IMG/VR virus record: IMGVR_UViG_3300024262_000250
Span: 1 to 23,478 of that record
From: a virus
Strand: one strand, 5' to 3'
DNA length: 23,478 nt
Shown one piece after another: positions 1 to 9,253 of the stretch (its first letter is position 1; each line of letters begins with the position of its first letter). Both the position numbers and the translations under genes were made by a program. The notes under the pieces were generated by a model. The model ran no database searches and was not told the DNA's origin. It worked only from the letters and a program-made list of their open reading frames with translations.

Positions 1-2872
1 TTGGATTAGCAACAATAGTAGAAGCCGTTGCATTATAAAAATTTTCTGTAGTATCTAAGTTAATAGCATATTCTGCCTCAGTTGGATTTATATAACTATA
101 AAAAGTAGCATCATTTGATACGTCACTATATCTACTATAAATAAATTGATTTTTATTCTGTGTTGATTGATATGGTGGTAATGAAACCATTTGCCCGTAT
201 GAAGTTGCCGCTGTTACATTTGGGTTAGTTAATAAAATAGGTGTAAGATCATATTTTCTAATAACATTATAATCTACATCATCAGACCTATATGTTGCTC
301 TTTGTGTTTTTTGATTAATTGCGCTATTATCTAACCATGAATATGTAGCTGGTAAAATTGTAGAACCAGATTGTATTGCAGTTACGTTACCTGGTGAATA
401 AGATCCTGGATTTTCAGATTGATTTACCATTCTTGATCTACTCCCAGTAACCCTAGAAATTAATTGTAGCGTTGTTTGCGCAGTATTTGCTATATTAATA
501 AAATATGTTTTGGTTATGATAGCACCTCTAGGATCATCTAAACCATCTACTTCTTGTGAATAAAAACCTGCAAAAATATTAGTAATTGCGTTCCTTCTTA
601 AATTATAAGTATTACCAGTATCATCAACTAATGTAGTGTTTAATTCACCTACTGCATTATTTAGAATTTCAGCAAACAAATCTAATTGATTTTGCATTTC
701 AGTTAACTTAGTAAATAAATCAATAGGAGTTTGATTCTCTGATAAAAATCCTGATGCTATTACTGGTGTTGAATGCGCGAAATATGTTTCATTAGCAATA
801 AATGAACTACTTAAGTGAGTAGGGAGATTAATAGATTCTAAATTTTCATTTAATGCGACCAATGCTAAATCTTCTTGGTTCTGTGCTAACACAGACTCAA
901 TTGCACTATCAGAACTTAAATCAGCTGGGAACTCAACTCTTATGGGGGTACTCCACTCACTCTCTAATGGATTAGATGGCCAGCCTGCTTCTGATATAGA
1001 TTTTACTTGTATTTCTACTTGTTCGCCTTTTCTAATAGGAATATCTAATTGATTGATATTAACTGAGTCAGCATTATCATCATCGATAGTAACCCATTCA
1101 TATAAACCTGTTATTGAATTCTTTTCTCTAGGTCTTAATACACTGTCAACAATAATATAATTTGAAAATGCACCTTGGCTTGTACCACTACCATCAGTAT
1201 ATGCAAATTGATTCACTGGGTTGGCAGCACCATCTGCAGAAAGATATCTATAGCGATATTGAAATTTTATTATATCTTGTACACCTGTTGCAGGAGCTGA
1301 CTTTTCTTGCGGCATTGCCCAGAATCCTCTTACTCTGTATTTAGGTGATATACTACTAACTGAGTTATCTTGTGCAGATGCAGTTATCTCAGTAACTACT
1401 GATGAATAAAGTTTTGCAGTAGATCCTCTCTCAGTAACAAGACCTTGTAATGCATTCTTATCAGCATCTCTTTCAACCTCAGTAGAATAATTTGTTGTTT
1501 GTATCCTTGTTCTACTTTGTGATATTGAAGTATCCAATTCAGTTAAAGTAGATTGAATAGTATTTTTTTGATTATTTAAATCTTTAAGTTGTACAATAGC
1601 ATCTGAATTACTAACTTGCCCATTAATTAAAGACACTGTAAAATCATCTGATGACAATACTGGTGCATTAGGTATTAGTCCTTCTCTACTTGTAGGAATC
1701 TTATCTTGTGCAAATGATAATAAGTACCGCCCAAAATCAACAGCATTTTGTTGATAATAATCAGCTAAGTTTTGCTGGTTACCACTTGCATCTATTGTAT
1801 TTAAATCATTAGTATAAAAACCACTACCTGGCGACCAATTGACAGCAGGTATTTTTGAATTAGGATCAATAGGTTTTATGAATGTTACGCATCTTTCATT
1901 AAAGCCCACTGTAACATCAACTTCTAATAAATCGTTTAAAGCAGATCCAACCTTTAATACATCAGCACCAATACTTATGGTCCTAGAACCTTCTTGTAAT
2001 CGCACAGTCACTGAATTAGTGCTTGAGTCAATTTGTGTTACCGTGTATCTTGTATCAATTGGTGTAGATACAACTTCCAGGCTATCCCCAACTTTAAGTT
2101 GTACCGTGTCTGGAAAGTCTGCTTCCGAATCGGTGTAAAATATTTTATTAAGCTTATAAAGTTTTTGGGCAGTTGTTTGTTCAACACCGTTAACTGTTTC
2201 AGTTACACTTTCTTCCCCAATTCTTATTACACTAAAGTTACCAGAAAACCTCTTGTCTCTTGGTGGTAGATCTACAACCGCTTCATCTAATACATAAGAT
2301 ATATTTTTTTCAACTATTTGCTGTAGGAAAGTATTATAATTAATTTCTGAACTTCCATTATATTGATTTTCAAAAAAATTGATTTTGCTCTGGCTATTAG
2401 TGTCTAAAATATAACGCTGTACAATAGCCCTCTCAGTATCAATAGGAGCCTGTCCAGTAATATCAAATGAGATATACAGTAATGGATTAATCAACTCTTC
2501 AAAGAACCAGTTAGGCTTTATATTGAATTCATTAACAGAGTTCATTGCAGTTAAGTCAGCAGCCTCAGTAGGTAACTTTGCTAATACTAATTTTCTAAAT
2601 GTACCATCTGGTAATCTTATTGAGCTGTTGGCATCATTAAAATTAGTTATAGTGTTAATATTTGTATTTAACCTATCAACTGAATTTTTAAGATAACCAA
2701 AGCTAGGTATTGTAAGCCTAGAATTAGTTCCATCATTATTTTGTATGTTAACAGTAACAGAATCTCTGCTTGAAGTAATCGCTTGATTAACTTTCTCAAA
2801 GCTCTCCAGCGAATTGTTAAAGAGTCTTAACAGTTCTGGAAGCAAAGTTTGTATTGAATTATTTTCAGCCAT
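1..2872 (-). CDS. Large virion protein, probable peripheral baseplate/fibre component (3' end cut by window)
   Basis: Read by hand: an ATG at 2872 opens a frame that stays open for 957 codons to the window edge, so the C-terminus is missing. It begins MAENNSIQTLLPELLRLF. The N-terminal ~100 residues are helical and amphipathic. Residues ~418-491 are rich in Gln, Asn, Thr and charged residues with heptad-like spacing, a likely coiled coil. Residues ~511-647 look like a fibronectin type III domain: alternating strands with FQYRYRYLS and the closing SEAGWPSNP...SEWSTPI pattern. Beta-rich sequence follows. It starts 23 bases after the 706-residue gene. FnIII and coiled-coil parts in the last position of a baseplate operon suggest an outer baseplate or receptor-contacting protein. 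I cannot name a T4 equivalent. The start has no Shine-Dalgarno; an AT box lies 14 bases upstream. Confidence 0.85.
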   Translation of the reverse strand, partial: MAENNSIQTLLPELLRLFNNSLESFEKVNQAITSSRDSVTVNIQNNDGTNSRLTIPSFGYLKNSVDRLNTNINTITNFNDANSSIRLPDGTFRKLVLAKLPTEAADLTAMNSVNEFNIKPNWFFEELINPLLYISFDITGQAPIDTERAIVQRYILDTNSQSKINFFENQYNGSSEINYNTFLQQIVEKNISYVLDEAVVDLPPRDKRFSGNFSVIRIGEESVTETVNGVEQTTAQKLYKLNKIFYTDSEADFPDTVQLKVGDSLEVVSTPIDTRYTVTQIDSSTNSVTVRLQEGSRTISIGADVLKVGSALNDLLEVDVTVGFNERCVTFIKPIDPNSKIPAVNWSPGSGFYTNDLNTIDASGNQQNLADYYQQNAVDFGRYLLSFAQDKIPTSREGLIPNAPVLSSDDFTVSLINGQVSNSDAIVQLKDLNNQKNTIQSTLTELDTSISQSRTRIQTTNYSTEVERDADKNALQGLVTERGSTAKLYSSVVTEITASAQDNSVSSISPKYRVRGFWAMPQEKSAPATGVQDIIKFQYRYRYLSADGAANPVNQFAYTDGSGTSQGAFSNYIIVDSVLRPREKNSITGLYEWVTIDDDNADSVNINQLDIPIRKGEQVEIQVKSISEAGWPSNPLESEWSTPIRVEFPADLSSDSAIESVLAQNQEDLALVALNENLESINLPTHLSSSFIANETYFAHSTPVIASGFLSENQTPIDLFTKLTEMQNQLDLFAEILNNAVGELNTTLVDDTGNTYNLRRNAITNIFAGFYSQEVDGLDDPRGAIITKTYFINIANTAQTTLQLISRVTGSRSRMVNQSENPGSYSPGNVTAIQSGSTILPATYSWLDNSAINQKTQRATYRSDDVDYNVIRKYDLTPILLTNPNVTAATSYGQMVSLPPYQSTQNKNQFIYSRYSDVSNDATFYSYINPTEAEYAINLDTTENFYNATASTIVANP

Positions 2873-2886
2873 TATCTAGGTTTCAA

Positions 2887-2899
2887 TTTTATTATTTAT
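2887..2899 (-). promoter_or_regulatory. AT-rich leader box, one-mismatch copy
   Basis: On the minus strand this reads ATAAATAATAAAA, differing at one base from the ATATATAATAAAA box found before three other genes. It ends 14 bases before the ATG at 2872 and overlaps the stop codon of the preceding gene. It could be a T4-late-like promoter (consensus TATAAATA) or an A-rich translation leader. In AT-rich DNA chance cannot be excluded. Confidence 0.35.
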
Positions 2900-5016
2900 T
2901 TAACTATATCATATACGAATGTTAACACTCCTTGTTCTGTACAAATCAAATCAATGATTGGTATAGTACTTATATCCGCATTTGGTATAGTTGCTGCTAA
3001 TTTTCCATAAGCTCCCGTGTTTAATCTACTTGGTGCATCTGTAAATATTCTTATATTTCTAGATCCTATTAGTAGAGCATTATTAGTTGTTAGCCTCATA
3101 GTCTGTCCAGTCTTCCATGTAACAGCAGTATCATCAATAAAAATATCTAAATTACCACCTGCTTGATTAATAGTATCTAATCTTAGCATTTGTGTGTATG
3201 TACCTAATGTAGTAAATACTTGTGGTGACACTACATTTAAATTTAACGGTGCAGCTGTTGTTATTTGAATATCTGAATTATCAAATGGAATCATTAAGTT
3301 GTATGCTTGCACATTATTAGATACTTGTATTTGGTTAGGTGTATTTGTATTAATTGTGATACCTGAACCTTGTCTCACGACAGATGTATTATATTGTAGC
3401 GTAGTTGAAACTTGGCCATTTGCTAGCATTTGAATTTCATCTGAATTCTTAGCAATTAAATCTAACAGTGTAGTACTACTTGCAAAAGCTAAAGATGCAT
3501 TATCAAGTTGAGTTTGTAAACTATTAATTTGTGATTGTAAAAATGCAGAGGTACTAACAGAATTTAAAGTATTTTCTACTGATGCTAATCTAACCTCAAT
3601 ATCAGCAATCTCTAATTGCTGTCTTTGAAATATTTGTGCAGATGCTTGCAGCTGTGCAGATGCATCTGAAAAGAGACCCATTGAAAAAGTATTATAATCA
3701 TTAACAATTGTATCAATACCTGCACTACCAGGTGATGCATCAAATCTTAAATTAATTTTAAAGCCGTAACTATTACCATTTTGTCCAGTAACAGGATTTG
3801 GTTTATATTTTGGATATCTTTGTATATAACCACCATCTGTTGTCGGTGTTATATTATCAAGTAATAATAAACCGTAAAGGTTAGTAGTTGTTTTAGTAGA
3901 GTCACTAAGATCTACCATATCATAATAAACTAATACTGCATTAAATTCAAATGAAGCTGATAAACTAGTTCCATTAAATTGTGGAATAGTACTTATAGTA
4001 TTATCTGCTACAATTTGTTCATAGTCATTAGCAGTAAAATCTACACTAATTCCATCTAACTCACTTCTTAAATATGCAGATCCATTATATCCCGTTGGGT
4101 TATTATAATCAGCTTTATATTTTCTAATTTCAGCATTAAGTACACTTTCAAAAGTTGTAGGTTCTGTAAAGTATGCATCAGTAATCGAACTTGTAATACC
4201 TGGGCCTAATCCCATCCAATCTGCATCAGGATCAGTATAACCAGCAGGCCCTAATCCTTGTAGTTGTTGATCATAATCATACCAAGCTAATATATCTAAA
4301 CCTTGTGGATGTACCGTTGCGGAATTTCTTCCTAAGATATATTCACTTGATCCTTGGATTACTAGTGATGGCTGATAGTTTGTATCAGAGACTGAATTAA
4401 AGAGGATAGTAGGAGTTCCACCTACTTCTGTTGGTACATTAATATACAACTCTGTATAGGCCTCACCGGCTTTATCTACATTATTTACAATATCAATTCC
4501 ACCAATATATTTTACTACTTTTCTATATTGCCGAGAACCTGTTGTTACTTCATCTTCTTCTACAAATCTTAAACCGGTTGCAGTACCAGATTGCTCTAAT
4601 TCAGTAGCTTCTCTAAATCTTAGTGCACCGCATTCTTTTAGCCATTTAAAAAATACTCTTTCAGTTACAGATAAGTTTGTAGTGTTATCATAGGTTGAAT
4701 CACTAATTATAAGTTCTTCTAAATTTAGCGCGTAATTTTGAAGACTTTCAGTAAAATTAACATTAGGATCACCCTTTAAACCCCCACTCCATATTGCACC
4801 ATCAATAGTATCAAACTGCATATAGTTTTCCTTATTACTAAATGTAGTAGGATCCAATCTATCAAAGTCTGGTAAATTTAAAAGCACAAACTTAGAAAAG
4901 ACTAATTTAAGACCATCATTATTGAGAGTCCTAGACAAGTCTTTTGCAGCAGAAGAAAATGTATAAAAAGTTCCTCCGTCTGCTTGTGGTGTTCTGATTA
5001 AGGGCGTTGTTGCCAT
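2896..5016 (-). CDS. Virion structural protein with central coiled coil, probable baseplate/fibre protein
   Basis: This is a 706-residue protein starting MATTPLIRTPQADGGTFYTF. The first ~430 residues are beta-rich and mixed, with Tyr, Asp, Asn and Gly abundant and no enzyme motif that I recognise. Residues ~446-513 form a predicted coiled coil (QRQQLEIADIEVRLASVENTL, then SQINSLQTQLDNA), consistent with a trimeric stalk. The C-terminal ~190 residues are beta-rich again (SGITINTNTPNQIQVSNN and similar strands), like a fibre shaft or tip. This head-stalk-tip layout and its position between two other large beta-rich genes suggest a baseplate-associated fibre or peripheral wedge protein. T4 gp8, gp10 or gp11 would be positional counterparts, but I see no sequence proof. 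No signal peptide or membrane segment. Gaps are 23 bases on each side. Confidence 0.8.
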   Translation of the reverse strand: MATTPLIRTPQADGGTFYTFSSAAKDLSRTLNNDGLKLVFSKFVLLNLPDFDRLDPTTFSNKENYMQFDTIDGAIWSGGLKGDPNVNFTESLQNYALNLEELIISDSTYDNTTNLSVTERVFFKWLKECGALRFREATELEQSGTATGLRFVEEDEVTTGSRQYRKVVKYIGGIDIVNNVDKAGEAYTELYINVPTEVGGTPTILFNSVSDTNYQPSLVIQGSSEYILGRNSATVHPQGLDILAWYDYDQQLQGLGPAGYTDPDADWMGLGPGITSSITDAYFTEPTTFESVLNAEIRKYKADYNNPTGYNGSAYLRSELDGISVDFTANDYEQIVADNTISTIPQFNGTSLSASFEFNAVLVYYDMVDLSDSTKTTTNLYGLLLLDNITPTTDGGYIQRYPKYKPNPVTGQNGNSYGFKINLRFDASPGSAGIDTIVNDYNTFSMGLFSDASAQLQASAQIFQRQQLEIADIEVRLASVENTLNSVSTSAFLQSQINSLQTQLDNASLAFASSTTLLDLIAKNSDEIQMLANGQVSTTLQYNTSVVRQGSGITINTNTPNQIQVSNNVQAYNLMIPFDNSDIQITTAAPLNLNVVSPQVFTTLGTYTQMLRLDTINQAGGNLDIFIDDTAVTWKTGQTMRLTTNNALLIGSRNIRIFTDAPSRLNTGAYGKLAATIPNADISTIPIIDLICTEQGVLTFVYDIVK

Positions 5017-5039
5017 GTATAGTTTTTATCTTTTAATTA

Positions 5040-5681
5040 TTACGATATTACATATCCTGTTCCGCCTACTAGGAACCAAACTGCTACACCTGATCCATTA
5101 TCAACAGCTAACAGATGTACACTTTCTCCTATTGCGTTTAATGTTATAGTGTTAAGAGTAGCCCCAGGTAATACCATGTTATTTGCCACACCTGAAATAA
5201 CAACATCTCCACTACCTTCAGTACAGATAAAGAATATTTCTTGTCCTATACTTCCATTGTATAAAGTAATGTTTATAGCTGCTGCTGTCGCATTACCAAC
5301 TCTGTTCATAGTATATGCCGGTATTGCTGTACTTGTTCCTACAGGAATCGGGCTACCTCCAGCAAAAGTACTATTAAGTGTTTGTGGGTTTGTATCATTC
5401 CTAAATATACCAGCACCTGTCATATTTAAATTACCAGTCATTTTAACATTTGTTAAAATATCAAAAGTACTAGCATTTATATCTAGTAGTATTGTACTTA
5501 AACCTACTCTTAATGCTTCTGATGAAAGATTATTTAAATTAGTGATAGTTCCACCTGATGGTGAAAAGTATACCTCCATTGAATTAATCTCACTTGCAAG
5601 AACATTAAAGTTGTCATTGATTACCAGTCTTGAACCGGATAAGGAATCTGTTCCTAATATTTCTGTTACGCTAATTGCCAT
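5040..5681 (-). CDS. Beta-rich virion protein, possible fibre or decoration subunit
   Basis: This 213-residue protein starts MAISVTEILGTDSLSGSR. Around residues 16-34 it has SGSRLVINDNFNVLASEIN, a stretch of the kind seen at the N-terminus of phage appendage proteins. The rest is low in charge and rich in Gly, Asn, Thr, Ser and Ile (MTGNLNMTGAG, NMVLPGATLNTITLNAIGE), typical of a beta-helix or beta-sandwich shaft. No enzymatic residues are apparent. Its start lies inside the end of the 1101-residue gene (11-base overlap), which suggests translational coupling and matched expression. Its place between the gp7-position protein and two large outer proteins supports a structural role at the tail tip. 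The precise function is unknown. Confidence 0.78.
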   Translation of the reverse strand: MAISVTEILGTDSLSGSRLVINDNFNVLASEINSMEVYFSPSGGTITNLNNLSSEALRVGLSTILLDINASTFDILTNVKMTGNLNMTGAGIFRNDTNPQTLNSTFAGGSPIPVGTSTAIPAYTMNRVGNATAAAINITLYNGSIGQEIFFICTEGSGDVVISGVANNMVLPGATLNTITLNAIGESVHLLAVDNGSGVAVWFLVGGTGYVIS

Positions 5682-8600
5682 TTTGTTTTATTTGTTTTAT
5701 ATTTACGATATTTCTATCCTTTTTATATTTATTCCCATTCGTATCAGTAAGTTCTAATGATATCATATACTTTCCTGGGTCTTTAAAAAGATATGTTAAA
5801 TACTTGCTTTCAAAATATATATCAGCCACTGATGAGTTAGTAGTATTAGAGATGGTCCATTTAGGATCTGCCTTACCAACAATTCTACATTTATCATAGA
5901 CAAACATTGCCCATGTCATTGGTGGTAATACCTTTCCATCATTAATAAACTTAGCAGTACTCCATGTTGGGTTACTTGATATGCTCTGGCTTGACTTATA
6001 TATTCTACTTAAACAACCACCAGTAGCTTCACTATCACCAGTTGCAATACCTGTTCCACTTTCGCAAATTCTATTCCCGTTAACATCAACCATGTCTACT
6101 GATTTAAAATCACCAAACTTCCCATAATATCTAGATACGGCCTGTACATAAATTTGACTTCCACTTGCATTCATTACAAGATTATAGACATACTTATTAA
6201 TTATATTATTAGTGCTAACATTAAGTTGATTAACTGCCTCACTTAATGTATCAATAGTAAAATCAAAATACTCTGTACCCGTAACACCATTTGCATCTAT
6301 AATTTTTAAATAGCTATTAGGCTTTATTTGACTAAATTCAAAAAATGCAGGAGTATCACCAGTAGTTGCAGTCATATCCCACCACAAGTGATACGCATTA
6401 TTCCATGTAGAAGTTTTTGTATTTAAATTCTTCCACTGATAAGGTCCGCTAAAACTAGCTTTACCATTATTCTGATAATTCATTAATTGAAAGTCAGTGT
6501 TAGTTCCTATACCAAAAGTATTTAATATCGCATTGACTCTATCCAAAGAATCATATAAGCTTGGGGTTTCTTCATCCCATGTTGTAGAAGGTTCAATTGG
6601 CAAATTCCATAAAGATCCATAATCATTCCAGTTATATTTACCATCAACATTCCAAGTATATCTTCTCTTTCTACTTTGGTACCATCCTGAATATTCTACT
6701 TCTCTTTCATCAACACATATAGCTGAAGTTTTAACAGATGACGAAATATTATTATACAAATCAAACAATTTCATTTCTACATTATATTCACCAATATAAG
6801 GTAATGTAATAGGCAAAGTTCCATAAGTTCCAATTTCTCCTCTTATATTATAATAATATGCTGGAGATACATCTGATGCACTTTTGTAAATAGTCCATTC
6901 AATTTCTGTAAAGTTACCTGAACCTATACCAACCCAAGTAAATAAAGTTTCACCAGGTAACTGCGTTTCTGTATAAGCTCCACCGCTTGCGCTATTAATT
7001 AAAACTACAGATGGAACAAATCTATTAACATCATTACCATAACATCTAATACAGGGACCGATGTCATTCGTTATCTGAGACCAGTCAAACCATAACCACG
7101 GATCGGTCTGCGTAGTTTTTAATAATGCTACTTGATTGTATAGTGATGTTGTGATTGACTGTATTGTATCTCCAGCAACTACAGTATGAGTAGCACCTGT
7201 TGAAGTTGCAGGATCTGTTAAGTTGTAAACATCACCTACATTTGCACCCTGTACATTAAAATCAAAAGTAAAGAAATCATTTGCATTAGTTATCTGATTC
7301 CAAGTACTGCCTATGTTATTCCATGTTATGTTATTAAAGCTATCATTAGTTAATGTTATTAATGCTCCTGACGGAACACCTGGCTGATCTGGTAAACTTT
7401 TTGATGATTCGCCTGGTACATACTCAGCTAATGTTCTATTTAAGTTTGGTGCATATCTTGAAAAGTATGCAGCATATACTCCAGCCACATCTTGTATCTG
7501 CACATTTCCACCATCTTGCAAAGCACCAAGTACACTATTTGCATCTGGTCCTATGGGTGGTGGCGGTAAAACTTGGCCTGGTGTATAATCTATAACCATG
7601 TTTTGGCCTATTACTGCATTTCCTGCAGCAAGCGGTGCAACGTAAGCATTACAGAAATTAATTATAGCTTGGCCAATAACTGCTGATTCTTCTAAGCAAA
7701 ATGAATTAAAAGTTCTTAAATCTTCTAAGTAAGTACATGTACTAGGTAATACTTTAAAGTCTGTATTAATTCCTACTTTAATTGTATTTGTATCATTCCT
7801 ACTAATAGTATTGGTTACTTCCAATAAACCAAAATAATCAGCCTCTGCTGTTATATCTTTAATGTGTGCATTAAGTGGAAGATATTCTCTTTCTAATTTT
7901 CTCTTTAATCCAAATAGCTTAATTAAAACTTCCTCTATAGTAAAATCTTGCACCTCTTCTGTAACAGGTAAATCTTCATCTGTAAATTTATTAGGATTAA
8001 TTTTATTAATTCTATAGATAAGACTAAACATACTAGTCTTCCTAAAGTTTTTGTTTGGTAGTGTTATTGTAAGATCATTAAACTGAGCAGTAGGCGCAAA
8101 TAAATCAACATTATTACTTTGAATATAATTTCCAAATTGTGGAGAATTTGCATTAACATTTTTCCAGAATTCTTTAACCTTTAAATTGTTATATCCAAAA
8201 AACTTAATTGCATTTATTAAACCTCTATAAGAACCAATGAATGGGTAGATGTTACTACCTTCCATCATAATTTCTTTACGCTTAAGATTTATTTCTACAA
8301 AATCAGGTAACGCTTCTTTTAAATTAGTATCTCTAAAAATTGTACTATCTGACGCAATAACATTATAGCCCATGTTTTGCGTCATAACTCTTAATCTTTC
8401 ATCTTCCTCAATACTTTCGGCCCATATAGTAAATTCTGCAATAGTAGTATTGGTGCATGTGTCAACAATTAAAAGCTTTCTCTTATAGGTGTTTTCATTA
8501 CTAGAAGAAAATGCTATATTAAGTTGTAATGATTCTGATCTTATCTTATCACTAATAATAAACCCATCCGGGCTTATCGTTTGGTTAGGATCATAATCTA

Positions 8601-8976
8601 ATGGAACTTTTATGTTATCATACTTAACTAAAGGCGGACCATCAGGTTCTTGTACTAATGCAGACTGCGTACCAGTATTAAAGTATCTATCAAATTGAAA
8701 AAGAAATATCTCATTAGGTTGCTCAGTATCCCACTCTACTTCCCAGTCACAACTACCAGTCACACCAGTAGATTCATGAGGATAACCATATTCAAATGTA
8801 TTAGTTGTCGCATTAATCATTTTTTCTAAAATGAATAATTGTCCTACTTCAAATAAATCAATAGAAACCTGAGGCAAGAATATATCACCAGACCACATAT
8901 CAGTAGTACTGTCATATTCCATGTTGTAATTCTTTCCTTCTTTATCAAAGAAAATTAAATGTTTCCACTTATTCAC
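5671..8976 (-). CDS. Large baseplate wedge protein in gp7 position, with PKD-like repeats
   Basis: The gene encodes 1101 residues. The start is GTG at 8976: an in-frame TAA lies three codons upstream and the next Met is residue 19, so GTG is the best choice; it also leaves a 6-base gap to the preceding gene. The protein follows gp25 and gp6 homologues and is close in length to T4 gp7 (about 1030 residues), so it is probably the wedge protein linking gp6 to the periphery. Residues ~248-270 (GSYRGLINAIKFFGYNNLK) form a conserved-looking motif. Residues ~712-752 and ~1060-1098 look like PKD/Ig-type domains (IGEYNVEMKLFDLYNN and PGKYMISLELTDTNGN). Between them, residues ~760-870 are very rich in Trp and Tyr, as in glycan-binding or tightly packed beta modules. 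The gp7 assignment rests on position and size, not on recognised similarity. Confidence 0.8.
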   Translation of the reverse strand: MNKWKHLIFFDKEGKNYNMEYDSTTDMWSGDIFLPQVSIDLFEVGQLFILEKMINATTNTFEYGYPHESTGVTGSCDWEVEWDTEQPNEIFLFQFDRYFNTGTQSALVQEPDGPPLVKYDNIKVPLDYDPNQTISPDGFIISDKIRSESLQLNIAFSSSNENTYKRKLLIVDTCTNTTIAEFTIWAESIEEDERLRVMTQNMGYNVIASDSTIFRDTNLKEALPDFVEINLKRKEIMMEGSNIYPFIGSYRGLINAIKFFGYNNLKVKEFWKNVNANSPQFGNYIQSNNVDLFAPTAQFNDLTITLPNKNFRKTSMFSLIYRINKINPNKFTDEDLPVTEEVQDFTIEEVLIKLFGLKRKLEREYLPLNAHIKDITAEADYFGLLEVTNTISRNDTNTIKVGINTDFKVLPSTCTYLEDLRTFNSFCLEESAVIGQAIINFCNAYVAPLAAGNAVIGQNMVIDYTPGQVLPPPPIGPDANSVLGALQDGGNVQIQDVAGVYAAYFSRYAPNLNRTLAEYVPGESSKSLPDQPGVPSGALITLTNDSFNNITWNNIGSTWNQITNANDFFTFDFNVQGANVGDVYNLTDPATSTGATHTVVAGDTIQSITTSLYNQVALLKTTQTDPWLWFDWSQITNDIGPCIRCYGNDVNRFVPSVVLINSASGGAYTETQLPGETLFTWVGIGSGNFTEIEWTIYKSASDVSPAYYYNIRGEIGTYGTLPITLPYIGEYNVEMKLFDLYNNISSSVKTSAICVDEREVEYSGWYQSRKRRYTWNVDGKYNWNDYGSLWNLPIEPSTTWDEETPSLYDSLDRVNAILNTFGIGTNTDFQLMNYQNNGKASFSGPYQWKNLNTKTSTWNNAYHLWWDMTATTGDTPAFFEFSQIKPNSYLKIIDANGVTGTEYFDFTIDTLSEAVNQLNVSTNNIINKYVYNLVMNASGSQIYVQAVSRYYGKFGDFKSVDMVDVNGNRICESGTGIATGDSEATGGCLSRIYKSSQSISSNPTWSTAKFINDGKVLPPMTWAMFVYDKCRIVGKADPKWTISNTTNSSVADIYFESKYLTYLFKDPGKYMISLELTDTNGNKYKKDRNIVNIKQIKQNGN
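5695..5706 (-). promoter_or_regulatory. AT-rich leader box, variant
   Basis: The minus strand reads GTAAATATAAAA, 13 bases before the ATG at 5681. It lies inside the last codons of the upstream gene. It resembles the other AAATATAAAA/ATATATAA boxes before genes here, but part of it is coding, so support is weak. Confidence 0.25.
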
Positions 8977-8982
8977 GCTCTC

Positions 8983-9252
8983 TTAATTTATTTTTTGATA
9001 CCATTTAGGAACTGCAAAGTTAAAATAAATTCTTAAGTACTTAACTCTGTTAATATAGAATACCATTATAGGATTTAAATAGTTCTCTAAGAATTTTCTT
9101 AAGTGAGGGTTTCCAAACATGTAATTAGACATTGTATTTCTTAATAAATTGTCAGCATAATCATATCCAGTATTTTTTAATACCCAACCCTCCTCGCGAG
9201 TTGCCCTATATAAACTAGGAAATCCTGTATTATTATTTTTTACTGTTGCCAT
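8983..9252 (-). CDS. Small basic protein of unknown function in the wedge operon
   Basis: This 89-residue protein starts MATVKNNNTGFPSLYR. It is rich in Tyr, Asn, Arg and Lys, with an aromatic C-terminus (INRVKYLRIYFNFAVPKWYQKIN). There is no signal peptide or convincing membrane span. It sits one base after the stop of the gp6 homologue and six bases before the 1101-residue gene, so it is translated with the wedge proteins and is probably a small wedge or assembly component. The start is one of the few here with a Shine-Dalgarno-like sequence (AGAGGA, 7 bases upstream), although those bases also code the end of gp6. I do not recognise the family. Confidence 0.7.
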   Translation of the reverse strand: MATVKNNNTGFPSLYRATREEGWVLKNTGYDYADNLLRNTMSNYMFGNPHLRKFLENYLNPIMVFYINRVKYLRIYFNFAVPKWYQKIN

Positions 9253-9253
9253 A

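Noticed and set aside
5149-5757. Open frame of 202 codons on the plus strand
   Set aside because: It lies opposite a convincing minus-strand structural gene, its product is an unstructured hydrophobic mixture, and no other gene here is on the plus strand. The same applies to plus-strand frames at 1162-1344, 1839-2269, 13759-14220 and 20255-21118.
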